From: Dichetophora obliterata
Taxonomy: Eukaryota > Arthropoda > Insecta > Diptera > Sciomyzidae
Direction of reading: 5' to 3'
Assembly: GCA_963920525.1 (NCBI GenBank)
Contig: OY986436.1
Coordinates: 81,375,630-81,439,629 of the forward strand
DNA length: 64,000 bases
The notes beneath the pieces are model-generated. The model saw nothing but the letters and a program-made list of their open reading frames with translations. It was not told where the DNA came from and ran no database searches. The stretch's first letter is position 1, and each line of letters opens with the position of its first letter. The position numbers were made by a program, and so were the translations under genes. Positions 32,841 through 43,602 of the stretch are shown piece after piece.

Positions 32841-35508
32841 TTGATGTCGGGTCATTTTCGCATAGATTTCTGCAATGTTCGTGGACTGAGGGCGAATTTT
32901 TTCTCGGTTTATGTACATTGTACTCTACATAGGCCTCAAATAATGGCAATGAGCGAGACCCAGGTGGCCGAGGATGCAGATCCACTGGATTTTCACATAC
33001 CTGGGTATCGCTTACTGCCATTGTTTTCTTTGCATAGGGGCATTGCCCTTTTTATAAGAACAGATGTAGCGTACCAGTGTGAGAGGAGTCTGAACGTGAC
33101 CGATCCAGAGTTTAGCTCAATGTGGGTTAGGTTCAGGCTCTCACTTGCTACATTTCTGCTTTATTTATAGAAGTCCGAATCTAGGGAGAGAGCTCACTTT
33201 TAACAAACTGGACTCTCTCTCTGAATCGATCACGCATATTTTGGGGTTGTTTCCTGACAGTGAGATCGTTGTAGCAGGCGATTTCAATGTCCACAACCCG
33301 GCTTGGTTACATCACTCGGGCCCATTGACACCTGTTGGACAATATGTTGAGCTATTTGCTGAATCGAACCAACTGATTCAACTATTGAATGAACCCACTT
33401 TTTTCCCCCAAAGTGATTTGCAAAGCCATAATATCCTTGACCTTTTTCTGACTTCACATCATGAAAAATGTGATGTGAGTGTCAACGCACCTCTTGGTAA
33501 CTCGGACCATTGTACCATATCTGCTGTTTTTCCATATTCTAACCCCTGCACTTCTACGCCTAAGGCTCCGAAGAGGACTGCATGGTTTTATGGAAAGGCA
33601 AATTGGACTGCACGAAGCTCGCATTCGAGAACAGGTTCTTCTCAGCCCCAAAGGGATCAAAAATTTTTGGTCATTTGTTAAAAGAGCTAAGAACCAGACA
33701 TCGTCATCGATTCCAGCTCTTTTAAAAGATGACCAAATCTTCACTGAATCGGCTGATAAAGCGAACCTATTGGCTAGATTGTTTGCACAAAATTCCACTC
33801 TCTCGGATAGCAATCAGCCACTGCCCTTTGTTGAGGGTGGATCTTCTGCAATGCAGGAGATATACTTTCGAACGAGAGTAGTTAAAAGGGTCCTTTCAAA
33901 TCTCAACGTAAACAAAGCCTCTGGTCCTGATGGCATACCGCCAATTGTGCTTAAAATGTGTGCTTCTTCGCTGGCTCGGCCTTTGCGCAACCTTTTAAAC
34001 ATCTCCTACAGAACAGGAATATTTTCATCTTGTTGGAAGGTGGCAAATGTCCAGCCGGTGCCTCAAAAGGGTGATGCCACGAACCCTGCAAACTACCGAC
34101 CCATTGCGATATGCTCTACGCTTTCCAAAGTTATGGAGAGCGTAGTAAACTTCAACGTTATGAACTATCTGGAGCACAACCAACTGCTCAGTGACCGTCA
34201 ATATGGTTTCCGTAGGGCTCGCTCTACTGGTGATCTTATGGCGTTCTTAACCGAAGAATGGAATAAATGCGTTCACTTTTTCGGCGAGAGCAGGGTTGTT
34301 GCTCTGAATATTTTAAAAGCGTTCGACCGAGTGTGGCATAAAGCGCTCGTGTCAAAACTTGCTGCATATGGTTTTGGTGGTAATTTTGCTCGATGGATCA
34401 CGTGTTTTCTCAAGGACAGAACGATTCGAGTCGTAGTTGACGGTATTTCGTCCGAGGAGTACGCCATCAACGCAGGAGTACCGCAGGGTTCAGTTCTATC
34501 GCCAACCTTGTTTCTGGTTTTTATCAACGACCTTCTGTCGTTGACGCATAGCCCAATACATTCGTTTGCGGACGACAGCAGCATTTGTCATTCATATTCA
34601 TTCAAAAAACGCCCAAGCTCTATGGAGATTGAGAGAAAAAGGCAAACTATGAATGACACACTCCTTAATGATCTACATAAAATCTCCGAGTGGGGTCTTG
34701 CTAATAGAGTAGAGTTCAATGCCAGCAAGACCCAGTGTTGTCTGTTAACCCACAAGCGAGTGAATTGCCCTTTAGCTCCTCTCAGTATGAATGGAGTGGA
34801 TCTTGTGGAATCAGCCGCTCTTGACGTTCTGGGCATATCGATCCGATCTGATCTTCGTTGGAATGATCATATTTTCGATGTGTCGAAAGAAGCGGGCAAG
34901 TGCCTAGGTTTTCTAAAACGGTGCAAAAAATATTTCATTTCAGCTGATCTTCGCATGATCTACACCTCATATATTAGGCAGAAAATGGATTACAATTCGC
35001 ACATTTGGGCAGGGGCTTCATGATCTTATTTGGAGCTTCTGGATCGAATTCAACGTCGTGCGATATATTTGATAGGAGATGAAAGTATTTCATCCTCTCT
35101 CAACTCTCTTGAGCATCGACGTAATGTAGGTTGCCTAAGCCTTCTGTATAGATATTACCATGGGAAGTGTTCAAGGGAGATACATGGCCTGACGCCACCA
35201 GCTCGTGTGTTTCCCAGGTCCACTCGGGCAGCTGTCCAAGCCCACCCCTTTACCATTGCATCGATGCCTAATAGAACCTCGCATTATCACGATAATTCGT
35301 TCTTTGGTCGCTTGGTTAAGTTGTGGAATAGTCTCCCTGCGAGCGTGTTTCCCGGCAGTTTTGAGCTGTGCAAATTCAAAATAAATGTTCACCGACACAA
35401 CTCCATCTATCCACCCTCCAACTAACTATCACCCATCTTCCGAATCAACACAATGCTTACGCATTTATAGGGGGCATCCCCTGAGCGTTGGTTCAGTCTA
35501 AAAAAAAA
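32841..35508 (+). mobile_element. CR1/Jockey-group LINE, nearly full RT with tail
   Basis: An AP-type endonuclease comes first, in two frames (FCNVRGLRANFFSVYVHCTL; then after a frameshift near 33155, VVAGDFNVHNPAWLHHSG and APLGNSDHCTISAVF). Near 33600 the endonuclease end appears joined to the RT part with a deletion and frame change. The RT frame runs to 35023: VNKASGPDGIPPIVLKMCAS, NYRPIAICSTLSKVMESV, NILKAFDRVWHKALVSKL, GVPQGSVLSPTLFLVFINDL, and HSFADDSSICHSY with FADD intact. A TGA at 35021-35023 interrupts the C-terminal part, which continues in frame to 35425. A 3' UTR and a 16-base poly-A near 35500 end the element. A 5'-truncated sister copy lies at 47985-49195 and lacks this stop. 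Confidence 0.88.
33606..35425 (+). pseudogene. LINE reverse transcriptase frame with one stop
   Basis: The frame from about 33606 to 35023 encodes the RT fingers, palm and thumb of the preceding LINE; a TGA then precedes a further 131 codons in the same frame. The sister copy reads AGASRSYLELLDRIQRRA without a break at that point. The stop is therefore a point change in this copy (tcatga here, tcaaga there). C-terminal residues include WNSLPASVFPGSFELCKFKI, the usual end of such LINE proteins. Product role: target-primed reverse transcription in the nucleus. Confidence 0.85.
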
Positions 35509-35879
35509 AAAAAAATCAAAATCGAAAAAACAAACGGGTCAATATTATTAAAAATTAAGATAAAAAAAAAATTGCTGCAATCCTTTTCCTATAATCTTAT
35601 CAAAATTATTTTCTCACACAGGACAATGACGAAAATAACAATTGTAAAAACGTTTGAATTATTTTTTTACTATGGGGTTTTAAATGCAAAATGCAGGTGG
35701 TGTGCAATATTAGGTAGCGATGTTGCAGTTTCAAAATACATAGAAGAAAAGAACGCAGCAATTATTTAGATTGGAATCGGTTTAATGTTTTTATTAAAGT
35801 AATTGTTCCAGTAAATTAAGTAATTTATTAAAGTAAACTTTCCAGTGCCATTTCAGAGTGCTTTATTTAAGCGCTTCCA
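35509..35879. other. AT-rich sequence without recognised gene
   Basis: A lysine-rich chance frame covers 35488-35769. No motif or terminal repeat. Confidence 0.4.
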
Positions 35880-36423
35880 TCTTTTCATGGCGTTATGCTG
35901 CCCTTCGGTCTTGAACTACTAATTTTGTGTCGACACCGATCATACAGCAGCCCGGTCGTCCTGGTTTGCGTTGCATTTGTAAGAAATCGCGATAATCTTG
36001 ATTTCGAATTAAGTTTAGTGCTTCAGAATGTGCAATATCAAAGAGATTGTCCAAGTCATCAATTAACTCTTCTTCCTTTTTTTTTTGGGTATCGGATTTT
36101 CTCGTTTGCTTTCAAAGATCTGACCACTTTTTGTGTAAAGCTTCGATATGTTTAATGCATCGAGCATCATAACGCACCGGTATTCGGGCCTTTACCCAAA
36201 ATATAGAAATGTCTTTAAATACTAACCGAGCACTTTCTCTTTTTGTCAATTTGGCGATGCGCATATGAAAACACAACACCTTAAGAATCTGTCTTTTAGA
36301 CGGTAATTTGGATCCAACTACTTGATGCTCAATTCTTCCAACTAATGCAATATCTTGTATATTTGCTTGAGCACTACGCGTTTGCAAAACCGAATTTGCT
36401 GAAGTGGATGATAAAGTCGACAT
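35880..36423 (-). pseudogene. N-terminal fragment related to the 38-kb transposase-like gene
   Basis: On the minus strand from 36423, a 103-residue frame contains GSKLPSKRQILKVLCFHMRI and ARIPVRYDARCIKHIEALHK. After a stop it continues with weaker frames containing LIDDLDNLFDIAHSEALNLI and KPGRPGC. The plus-strand gene at 38463 has the matching order GSQLPTNGDVLRFFVHL, GIPSMPLRAGHSKRKLTKLI, and LNLLFDISHSNATSIV. This is a diverged, C-terminally truncated relative, 2 kb away and in opposite orientation. It shows that the family is repeated. Confidence 0.6.
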
Positions 36424-37489
36424 TATTACAATTTATGAATAAAATTTTTATTCACTCAAAAAAACGCGCGCAACAGAGATGTCAAAATTTTCATGTTTGA
36501 TTATTTGAGCGCATTCAGATAAATTGGCTGCATTCTGCTGATGTGAGCGCTATGTTGGCGGTCGCGTAGAAAAGTTTTTATAGAAATATTAAGGTATTCA
36601 TGCAAAGAGGCAAGCTTATATATTAGGCAATTATTATCAGGTAGGTTGCAAGAACGTCCCCTAAAATTGCTGATAAATTCATTGTATATGTATATGAAAG
36701 TAGTTAAGCAAGGACAAATTAAGAAAACATTTTATTTATCTTCTAATTGAATAAAAAACATCACTTTTCTTCAATAATGATCCCAATAAATAATAACGAA
36801 AACAGCTGTGTGTTTTATATATATAAGTTTGTCTATTCGTTTGCTCACCTAAATCGTAGAACAAATATATATGGTATGTTCAAAAACTTCTCCGTAGAAA
36901 TTTTGACAGTTAATTTATATGGCTGATAAACTTATTCGGCTTACACCATTTATAAGGGTATTGCCCACTTGCATGAATATCATTATTGTTTAATTTTTCT
37001 GCTGCAAACGCAATTAATATGTTTGAAGTTTAAGCAAAACAATTGCCAAAATACGATATATGTGAATGTGAACGAAATATGTGATATGAATCCCATTACT
37101 TTGATCTACTTAAAACGATACAATACTTGCATTTTCCATCTGATTTCGACTAATTCTAGCTCGTCGGAAGCGTATTTTTATAAACAATATGCGCTGCTAT
37201 TTATTTAATTTGAAATAATAAAAATAGTTAAATAAATTTCAATAAAGACAATATTTTTCTCACCTAAAGTTGTTTTTTAGGTTAAAACCGCTGTGTGGGT
37301 CCATCAAATGTATTTCGATCTGCTAAAAATGGCTATATTTTATATTTATATGTCAAAAGGAACATTTTTTTAAAATCCTTTTTGGTTAAAGACATTTTAA
37401 AAAATCTCCATACAGCTAACGTCACCTGTGGACGCATCCTAATGAGAGCGCATTTATGTACTTACCAAATTACATTATGTACTAAATAA
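36424..37489. other. AT-rich sequence without recognised gene
   Basis: Several frames of 60-80 codons occur but are low-complexity and without motif. Nothing else was seen. Confidence 0.4.
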
Positions 37490-38015
37490 CATGCCACCGC
37501 TGTAAAAAATATCTCACTAGCAATAAGACAGTGCCACCTCCGAAAGCGTACTGGAACTATTTAGATCCTGGTCCTATACCAGATATTATCAGTACGTTAT
37601 CAGAAGCTGAACACCGATTGATAACTAGAGTGATACCGTTAGTAAAAATTATTAAATTCGATGGATTGTTTGGTCAGTATGGCTTTAAAGGCCAAGCTGT
37701 GCTTTTCGCACAAGACATTTTTTAAATAAGTGAGAAATTGCCTACTATGTTACCAAGATCAAGTAACTGGTATCATAACAGTGACTGAACACCTTGAGAA
37801 CTTACAAATATAGCGTGAATATTGCATAAATTGTGAAAAAGTTTATGCAGCATTACGGTGGCTCATTCATAATAATCCATTATATAAAGATTTTTCTATT
37901 GATGAAAGTGCTCAAATATATGAAGAAGATTTCTATCGTCTTCAACAAGTCGAAGAGTGTGAAAATGAAGAGCCTCCTGTAAGACCTCCTTCAGTTTATG
38001 TATTAGACCATAGCA
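37490..38015 (+). pseudogene. Helitron-type DUF6570-like N-terminal relic
   Basis: Plus-strand blocks read CHRCKKYLTSNKTVPPPKAY near 37491-37550, then LSEAEHRLITRVIPLVKIIK and LFGQYGFKGQAVLFAQDIF to 37725. After a stop and frame change comes SEKLPTMLPRSSN, and then near 37850-38010 ALRWLIHNNPLYKDFSIDES with an acidic tail ending YVLDHSK. The E-x-L-x-x-R-x-x-P ... GQY-x-x-x-G-x-x-x-x-FAQ pattern is that of the DUF6570 region preceding the Rep domain in insect Helitron-like proteins. Stops and frame changes show decay. It is cut at about 38015 by the left end of the next element. Confidence 0.7.
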
Positions 38016-41000
38016 AAAAATTTTTTTTCTTATTTTTTGATAAGCACCCCCCGTATCTTGTGTATTTTGTTAAAACGAACTTAATTACAAAATATGAGTC
38101 ATGTAGGTCAAGTTTTGACCCCCGCGCACATCAATTACAATTTCAAATATAGCAAAATCCTTGTTAGCCGTTTCAATTATTTTCAATTCAAAATACTTCA
38201 GATTTAATTTCGAATAATTTCTATTAGTAGGCCATGATTTTGAATCTGTGAAAAAAACATTGACGAATATGTCATTAATTCCAAAGCTGTATCTGTTTTT
38301 GTCGTAAAAGGTTTATTTTGTTTTTTATGCAGTGCGAGTTCAGTCATTTAATTTCAGTTTTCTGTAAATGTAAAGAAATCGGTAAGCTCTTTTACTATCT
38401 CAGTAATAAGTTAAGGTCTAAAAAGTCTTAATTTTTGTTAAAAATTAAGGAGCATCGAAAAAATGGAGCAGCAAACGTTATCAGCTACAAGAAACCGAAA
38501 TCTCAGAAAAGATAAAAAAGCTCATACTGAAGCATGGATCATTGGAGAATTATTGGATGATTTGACTCCACGTCAAGGGTCTCAGCTTCCCACAAATGGA
38601 GATGTCCTTCGATTTTTTGTTCATCTCAATCGTGGTCCCATGCAAAATGAAAAAAGAGGTAATGTTTTAAGAAAATTTTTATTGAAAGTAGAAGAATTTT
38701 GGAACATTTCGGGCATTCCCAGTATGCCTCTAAGAGCTGGACATTCCAAGCGCAAGCTAACTAAACTTATTGCGCAGTATGAAAACCTCCGAAAAAGTAA
38801 AACACATAAAAATTTTTTAGCGAAAAGAGAAAATTTTCTTAAATCGCTTAACCTACTCTTTGATATATCACACTCCAATGCTACTTCTATTGTTAAACAT
38901 GACACATGCAGAACTAAAAAAATGATTCAGGAAGATATTAAATTTTTACAAGATCAAAAAACATGTCGAAAAATGATGTTAGGAGGCGTCGATAAAAAAC
39001 ATTATGGAAAAGTCCAGAAAAAAAGCTATCGGGTTGCCACAGAAATCAAGCGTGCTGAAAAAGAAAAACATCGCGCAGCTGAAAATTCTGCAGTGAAAGA
39101 TATTAGTTTTGAAACAAACAACTCAGATTCCACGACTGATATAAGTGAAGATCCTGATTTTGCGATAGCTTCAACCAGCAGTGCTGCAAATGCTGATAGG
39201 CAACGTAAAAAAAAATTCAGATATTACTTTGACCCTTCCAAAAAATCCATTTACAAGCAAAACCATCTCAGGCATGGGTGATCGGCTAAATTTATCTGCA
39301 GGGCAGCGTACAGCTTTCATGGGAGCAATTCTTGCAGAAGGTGGTGTTTCACTTGATAAAGCAACACTTTCAGTTAAAAGTACATGGACAGCAGGTATGG
39401 AAGTTCGAAAATCAGTTGCTAATGAAATCAAGGCAGCATTTACTCCACCAAAACACTCAACACTACATTGGGATGGCAAAATGGTTCCTGACATAAGAAA
39501 AGAAAAACAAGAGAGATTAGGAGTTCTCATTTCTGGTGTGCCAAACTGTGAAGAAGGTAAATTGCTTGGTATACCTATAATATCAAATATGAAAGGTGCA
39601 GAGCAAGCAAATGTTACTTTCAGGCTTGCAAACGAATGGGGAATTTCAGAAAACGTGAGATCCATTGTTTTTGATACCACAAATTCAAACTCAGGACGAA
39701 AAATTGGAGCTTGCGTACAACTTGAAAAACTATTCGACAAAAAGTTGCTTATGCTTGCTTGTCGTCATCATGTCTACGAGAGAATTTTGTGTTCAGTTCA
39801 CAAGGAATTGTTTGGTGAAACATCAGGTCCCGAAAATACAGATTTTACCAATTTCAGAGACTCTATTTGGAAAACAATCGATACTGACAAAGATTTTAAG
39901 AAATTACAACTCAAGGATAGGTCATTAAAACTCCTATTGGCAAATAAAAAGCAAGCTTTAAATAGAATTATTTCAAAACCTAATCGAAATAGCATCTTAC
40001 CTCGCGCTGATTATAGAGAGTGCGCAGAACTTATGTTAATTTTACTAGGCGAAGTACCTGAAAGAGGGATACATTGGCGTAAGCCTGGAGCAGCTCACCA
40101 TGCCCGATGGATGCCATCTATATTGTATCCAGCAAAGATGTACGCTTTTAGTTCTCAGGCAGATTATGACCAAATTATGATGGATAAATTAGAGAGACTA
40201 TGCAAATTTAATGCTCTCTTTTATGTTGAAAAATGGATATCTTCACCGGTTGGAGCTGATGCACCTTTCAATGATTTAAAGCTGTGGCATGAGCTGAATG
40301 AATACAAAAAACATGATCTCGACGTTGCTAACGCAGCTATTAAAGCTATAGAAAGGCATTTGTGGTATTTAACCGAAGAGTGTGTTGTATTTTCTTTATT
40401 TTCAAACAGAGTATCGAATACAGAAAAGCAACTAATCGCCCGGAAATTGCTTCAAACTCCAATGCCAAAAGAATTCGTCAAGGGTCATCCAACGTTCCCT
40501 ATTTTAGGCAACAGCACAAAACTTCATCACCTTATAGGTTGTAACTCATGGTTCATATTTCACAACCTTGGCGTAGATTTCGAGTGGCTTAATAAACCTA
40601 TAAATGAGTGGCATCTTGATCCTAATTATAATGAATGTGAGACATATGTAAGACATGTCAAAGTTGTTAATGATCTGTCAGAACGAGCTGTGAAACTTAT
40701 AGAAGATTTTGCTACAAGTATCACCAACGATGAAGTTCAAAAGCAGGATTTATTGCAAGTGGTGGAGTTTCAACGCAAGCGAATTCCAAACTTCAAAAAA
40801 ATGTCATTAACAATGTTAACAACATCCTAACTGAGTTTTAATAAATATGCTATGTGGTTTTTATTAACTTTTAGCTTTTATTATATAATGAATAAATTTT
40901 ATAAATTTTTATTATATGAGTAAATAAATGAAAAAAGAAAATAAAAAACCGCTTACAACTTCATTATGGTAAAAAGGGGTGCGCGGGGGTCAAAACACGT

Positions 41001-41092
41001 CCAAATAAAATAAAAAATTGTATGGACTCTTCTTTTTATATTTAGAACAGCATAGAGGGGGTGCTCCCCGAAAATTAAAAAAAAAAAATGTT
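38016..41092 (+). mobile_element. 3-kb element with ~100-bp inverted ends and transposase-like gene
   Basis: The left end contains 'taagcaccccccgtat' at 38041 and 'gttttgacccccgcgcac' at 38112. The complement of the right end contains 'gagcaccccctctat' and 'gttttgacccccgcgcac' with exactly the same 69-base spacing, near 40980-41066. The outermost bases are T-rich runs, so the exact ends and target duplication could not be fixed. The only gene inside is the two-frame transposase-like gene at 38463-40830. The gene centred between long inverted ends strongly suggests a DNA transposon. I cannot assign it to a named superfamily. Confidence 0.75.
38463..40830 (+). CDS. Transposase-like protein of unassigned family, one homopolymer frameshift
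   Basis: The first frame (38463-39281, 272 aa) starts at an ATG preceded by 'cgaaaaa'. It has a basic N-terminal domain (GSQLPTNGDVLRFFVHLNRG; KRKLTKLIAQYENL) and a Ser/Asp-rich linker. The second frame (to 40830) takes over at the nine-A run at 39207-39215. With one A fewer, the protein would run through KKNSDITLTLPKNPF, giving about 790 residues. The second frame has features like a DDE/RNase H-fold nuclease: LHWDGKMVPD, VFDTTNSNSG, then LACRHHVYE (a C-x2-H next to the second acidic site), and near the end NDLSERAVKLIEDF (candidate Glu). Similar DGK...DTT..N.G...CRHH proteins are known from insect genomes as uncharacterised repeats. The function is inferred, not shown. A +1 shift would be needed, so ordinary -1 slippage does not explain it. 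An assembly indel or a disabling mutation is likelier. Confidence 0.65.
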
Positions 41093-41312
41093 TCATGTAT
41101 TCATGCAATGGCCTATTATGTATCTAACTATCAATTTCTCGAGAATTGTGCGGCCTTCCTGGCATCAAGGGAATGAAGAGATATTTACGTCTGGATATGC
41201 TGGAGTACAATGCTTTGTAATGGCCTTGGCCAATATCGTCAGAGTCACAATTTTCTCGCCAAGTGTATGGAACCCAAACACATTCAATGAAAATTTAATG
41301 GAGGGAGACTTA
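41093..41312 (+). pseudogene. Fragment with HQGNE...AGVQC motif, possibly Helitron-associated
   Basis: A plus-strand frame reads IVRPSWHQGNEEIFTSGYAG, VQCFVMALANIVRV and WNPNTFNENLMEGDLIY. The pattern (R-x-S-x-HQG ... AG-x-QC-x-x-x-x-L) resembles a Cys-protease-like/OTU-like block that I recall near the N-termini of some insect Helitron-type proteins. It lies just right of the 38-41 kb element, with Helitron DUF6570-like sequence just left of that element. Both pieces may be one gene split by the insertion. That link is an inference. Confidence 0.35.
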
Positions 41313-41936
41313 ATCTACAAAAAAAGCAAAAAATTTAAAAAAAAGCTTTTATTTAAAAAATACGTTTTTAGTTCACGTCTAGAAAAAAGATAATATGCAA
41401 AAAAAAAATTTTAAAAAATAAGCTTTTATTTAAAAAAGACGAACTAAAAAGAAAAATTAAATTTAAGTGACATTTGTCATATATGTATATACATAGGCGT
41501 CCACAGGGGGGTGCAGGGGGGGCACTTGCCCCCCCTAGACGGGAAATATTTTATAAATATTTATTTTTAATGTGTATATGTTATATAGTCATAAAAAATT
41601 TTAAAAAATAAAAAGTTCTAAGCCTGAGTCCTAATATCTTAATATTTTGGTAAAAATCTTAGTTTTGTCACGTTTTGTTACGATTTCGTTAACTACTTAT
41701 ACGCATTGGTCATACAGCAATTTTGTGTAGCGCTACAACACGCTCCAATACGTTTGCATAAAGTGCCAAATAGACTACACAGATTGTCTGCGCAAACAAG
41801 TGTTTGCGCACTCTATTCGACAGTGTGTTTGGCTGTTTTTAGGTTTGTGCTGATGTCTGCTATAAAATATTTTAAGTTTTGGTTGTGTTTGCGCAAACTT
41901 GCCATAATACCGAAAGTTTTATACAGTGAAGACGTA

Positions 41937-43602
41937 CAGTGGCTCACAGCTTATTTTATGCAGTGCATACTTTAAACTTTAGGGCTTTATAAAAACGAAA
42001 CTAACAGGAATACAAAAGATAATATGGTGTCATTTAAAAGAGCAAAAAGTCTAGTTAAATAAAGGTTTTCCATTAATTGTGAATACATATATTTAGATGT
42101 TTAAAAAATAAGAGAACAGAAAATACTGCTTAATTTCATCTCGCAGCTTATTTTATGCAGTCACTTCTCTCTGTTACGGTACTATAATGCTGCGCTGTCT
42201 AACGGTACTTTCGTTAGCTATGCCATCGTTATATTTCTATAATTGCTTTGTGTTAGCTTTTTAGTCGGATTTTATTGCTTCAAGTGTCTGCTTCTATGAT
42301 TATTTAAAATAGGAGCGCGCACAACGCTACAACAACGAGAATTGGTTATATACTATTTTAAAAACAGCAGCTCGGAGTGAAAAATGGCTGAAATGGTTAA
42401 TAGCAATTCCTCTACAGTGCAAAAAATCAACGAGCGCTTCGTTCATAAGAATCGATTGCACAATAAGAGCAAAAAAGCACCAAACAAAATTTTTAATGCA
42501 ACCGACGAGCGTCATATTGTACGGAAGATAAAGGCTAATCCGAGACTCTCAGCTCCGAAAATGGCTTTTGAAGATCAAACTGACCTGAGCAAACAGAGTA
42601 GTGCTAAAACTATTCGACGTGTCTTGCGCAAAAAGAACTTTCATGGCCGAGTAACACGAAACAAGCCGTTTATTATCCCCAAAAACAGATTATGCAGACT
42701 CAACTACGACAAAGAACATATGTCCAAGGCTCCAGAATACTGGAATTCAAATATTTTTGCAGATAAATCGAATATCAATTTATTCGGTTCAGATGGTATG
42801 TGCTATATGTGGCGAAAACCGAATACCGAAGTCAACAAAAAAAACTTAAAACAAACCGTGAAACATGGTGGTGGCAGCGTCATGGTTTGGGCCTGAATGT
42901 CAGCTGCTGGTACTGGGAAGTTGCCGTTTATTAAAACAACAATTTACAAATTTAAGTACCTACAGATCCTGAAGAACAATTTGTTGCAGAGTGCAAAGGT
43001 TCTGGGTATAAAATTGAAGTTCCGATTTTACCAGGATGACGATCGAAAGCACAAAGCGGGTATTGTGCAAACCAGGCTAATATACAACTGCCCACAATTG
43101 ATGACGCCGCCAGCACAGTCGCCAGGCCTTAATGTTATTGAAAATGTGTGGTCTTTATTGGAAAATAAAATCCGAAAACATCAAATTTCAAACAAAAACC
43201 ACCTGAAAGAGATATTGAAAACGAAGTGGGCGAATATTTTGCCAACTATCACTTAAAAACTGGTCGCATCAATGCCAAACTACCTCAGATCTGTTGTGGA
43301 CAACAAGGGCTATCATACCAAATAATAAAAATATCAAATATCATTAATTAATACGAAAAATTTATAAATGACAAGTGACTGCATAAAATAAGCTGTGATA
43401 TAAAATTAAACAGTATTTTCTGGTTTCTTAATTTTAAGCCAACTTAATATATACTTTTACAATAAATTAAGTTAATTTATTAAACTAAACATCTTGTTCT
43501 TTTAAATGCTACCATATTATTTTTTCTATTCCTGTTAGTTTCGTTGTTATAAAGCCCTAAAATTGAAAGTATGCACCGCATAGAATAAGCTGTGAATCAC
43601 TT
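41937..43602 (+). mobile_element. Tc1-like transposon with IR/DR-type ends
   Basis: The left end 'cagtggctcacagctt' follows a TA (41935-41936). The complement of the right end, 'agtgattcacagctt', is diverged and its TA is lost. The arms extend about 240 bases. Each arm holds two direct copies of 'cagcttattttatgcagt', one outer (about 41947 and near 43573) and one inner (about 42144 and 43373), about 200 bases apart. This is the inverted-repeat/direct-repeat layout of some Tc1 elements. The transposase gene lies between. Confidence 0.85.
42384..43325 (+). pseudogene. Tc1-like transposase with two in-frame stops
   Basis: One continuous frame is broken by TGA at 42894-42896 and TAA at 43254-43256. 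The N-terminal part has helix-turn-helix-like DNA-binding sequence (LHNKSKKAPNKIFNATDERH; SSAKTIRRVLRKKNFHGRV). The catalytic part has NIFADKSNINLFGSDG (first Asp), KQTVKHGGGSVMVWA, FRFYQDDDRKHKA (second Asp) and SPGLNVIENVWSLLE (Glu, DD34E type). The end reads KGYHTK and stops at 43323. Length with stops counted through is about 313 residues, slightly short of the usual 340. All three catalytic residues are preserved, so the two stops are the visible disabling changes. Confidence 0.9.

Noticed and set aside
33479..33605. Possible start of a long 514-codon protein at 33479
   Set aside because: The first ~40 codons are in a different frame from the endonuclease encoded there. The real LINE coding sequence joins this frame only at about 33606.
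39171..39740. Minus-strand 189-codon frame
   Set aside because: Shadow of the plus-strand transposase-like gene, which has the motifs and lies centred between inverted ends.
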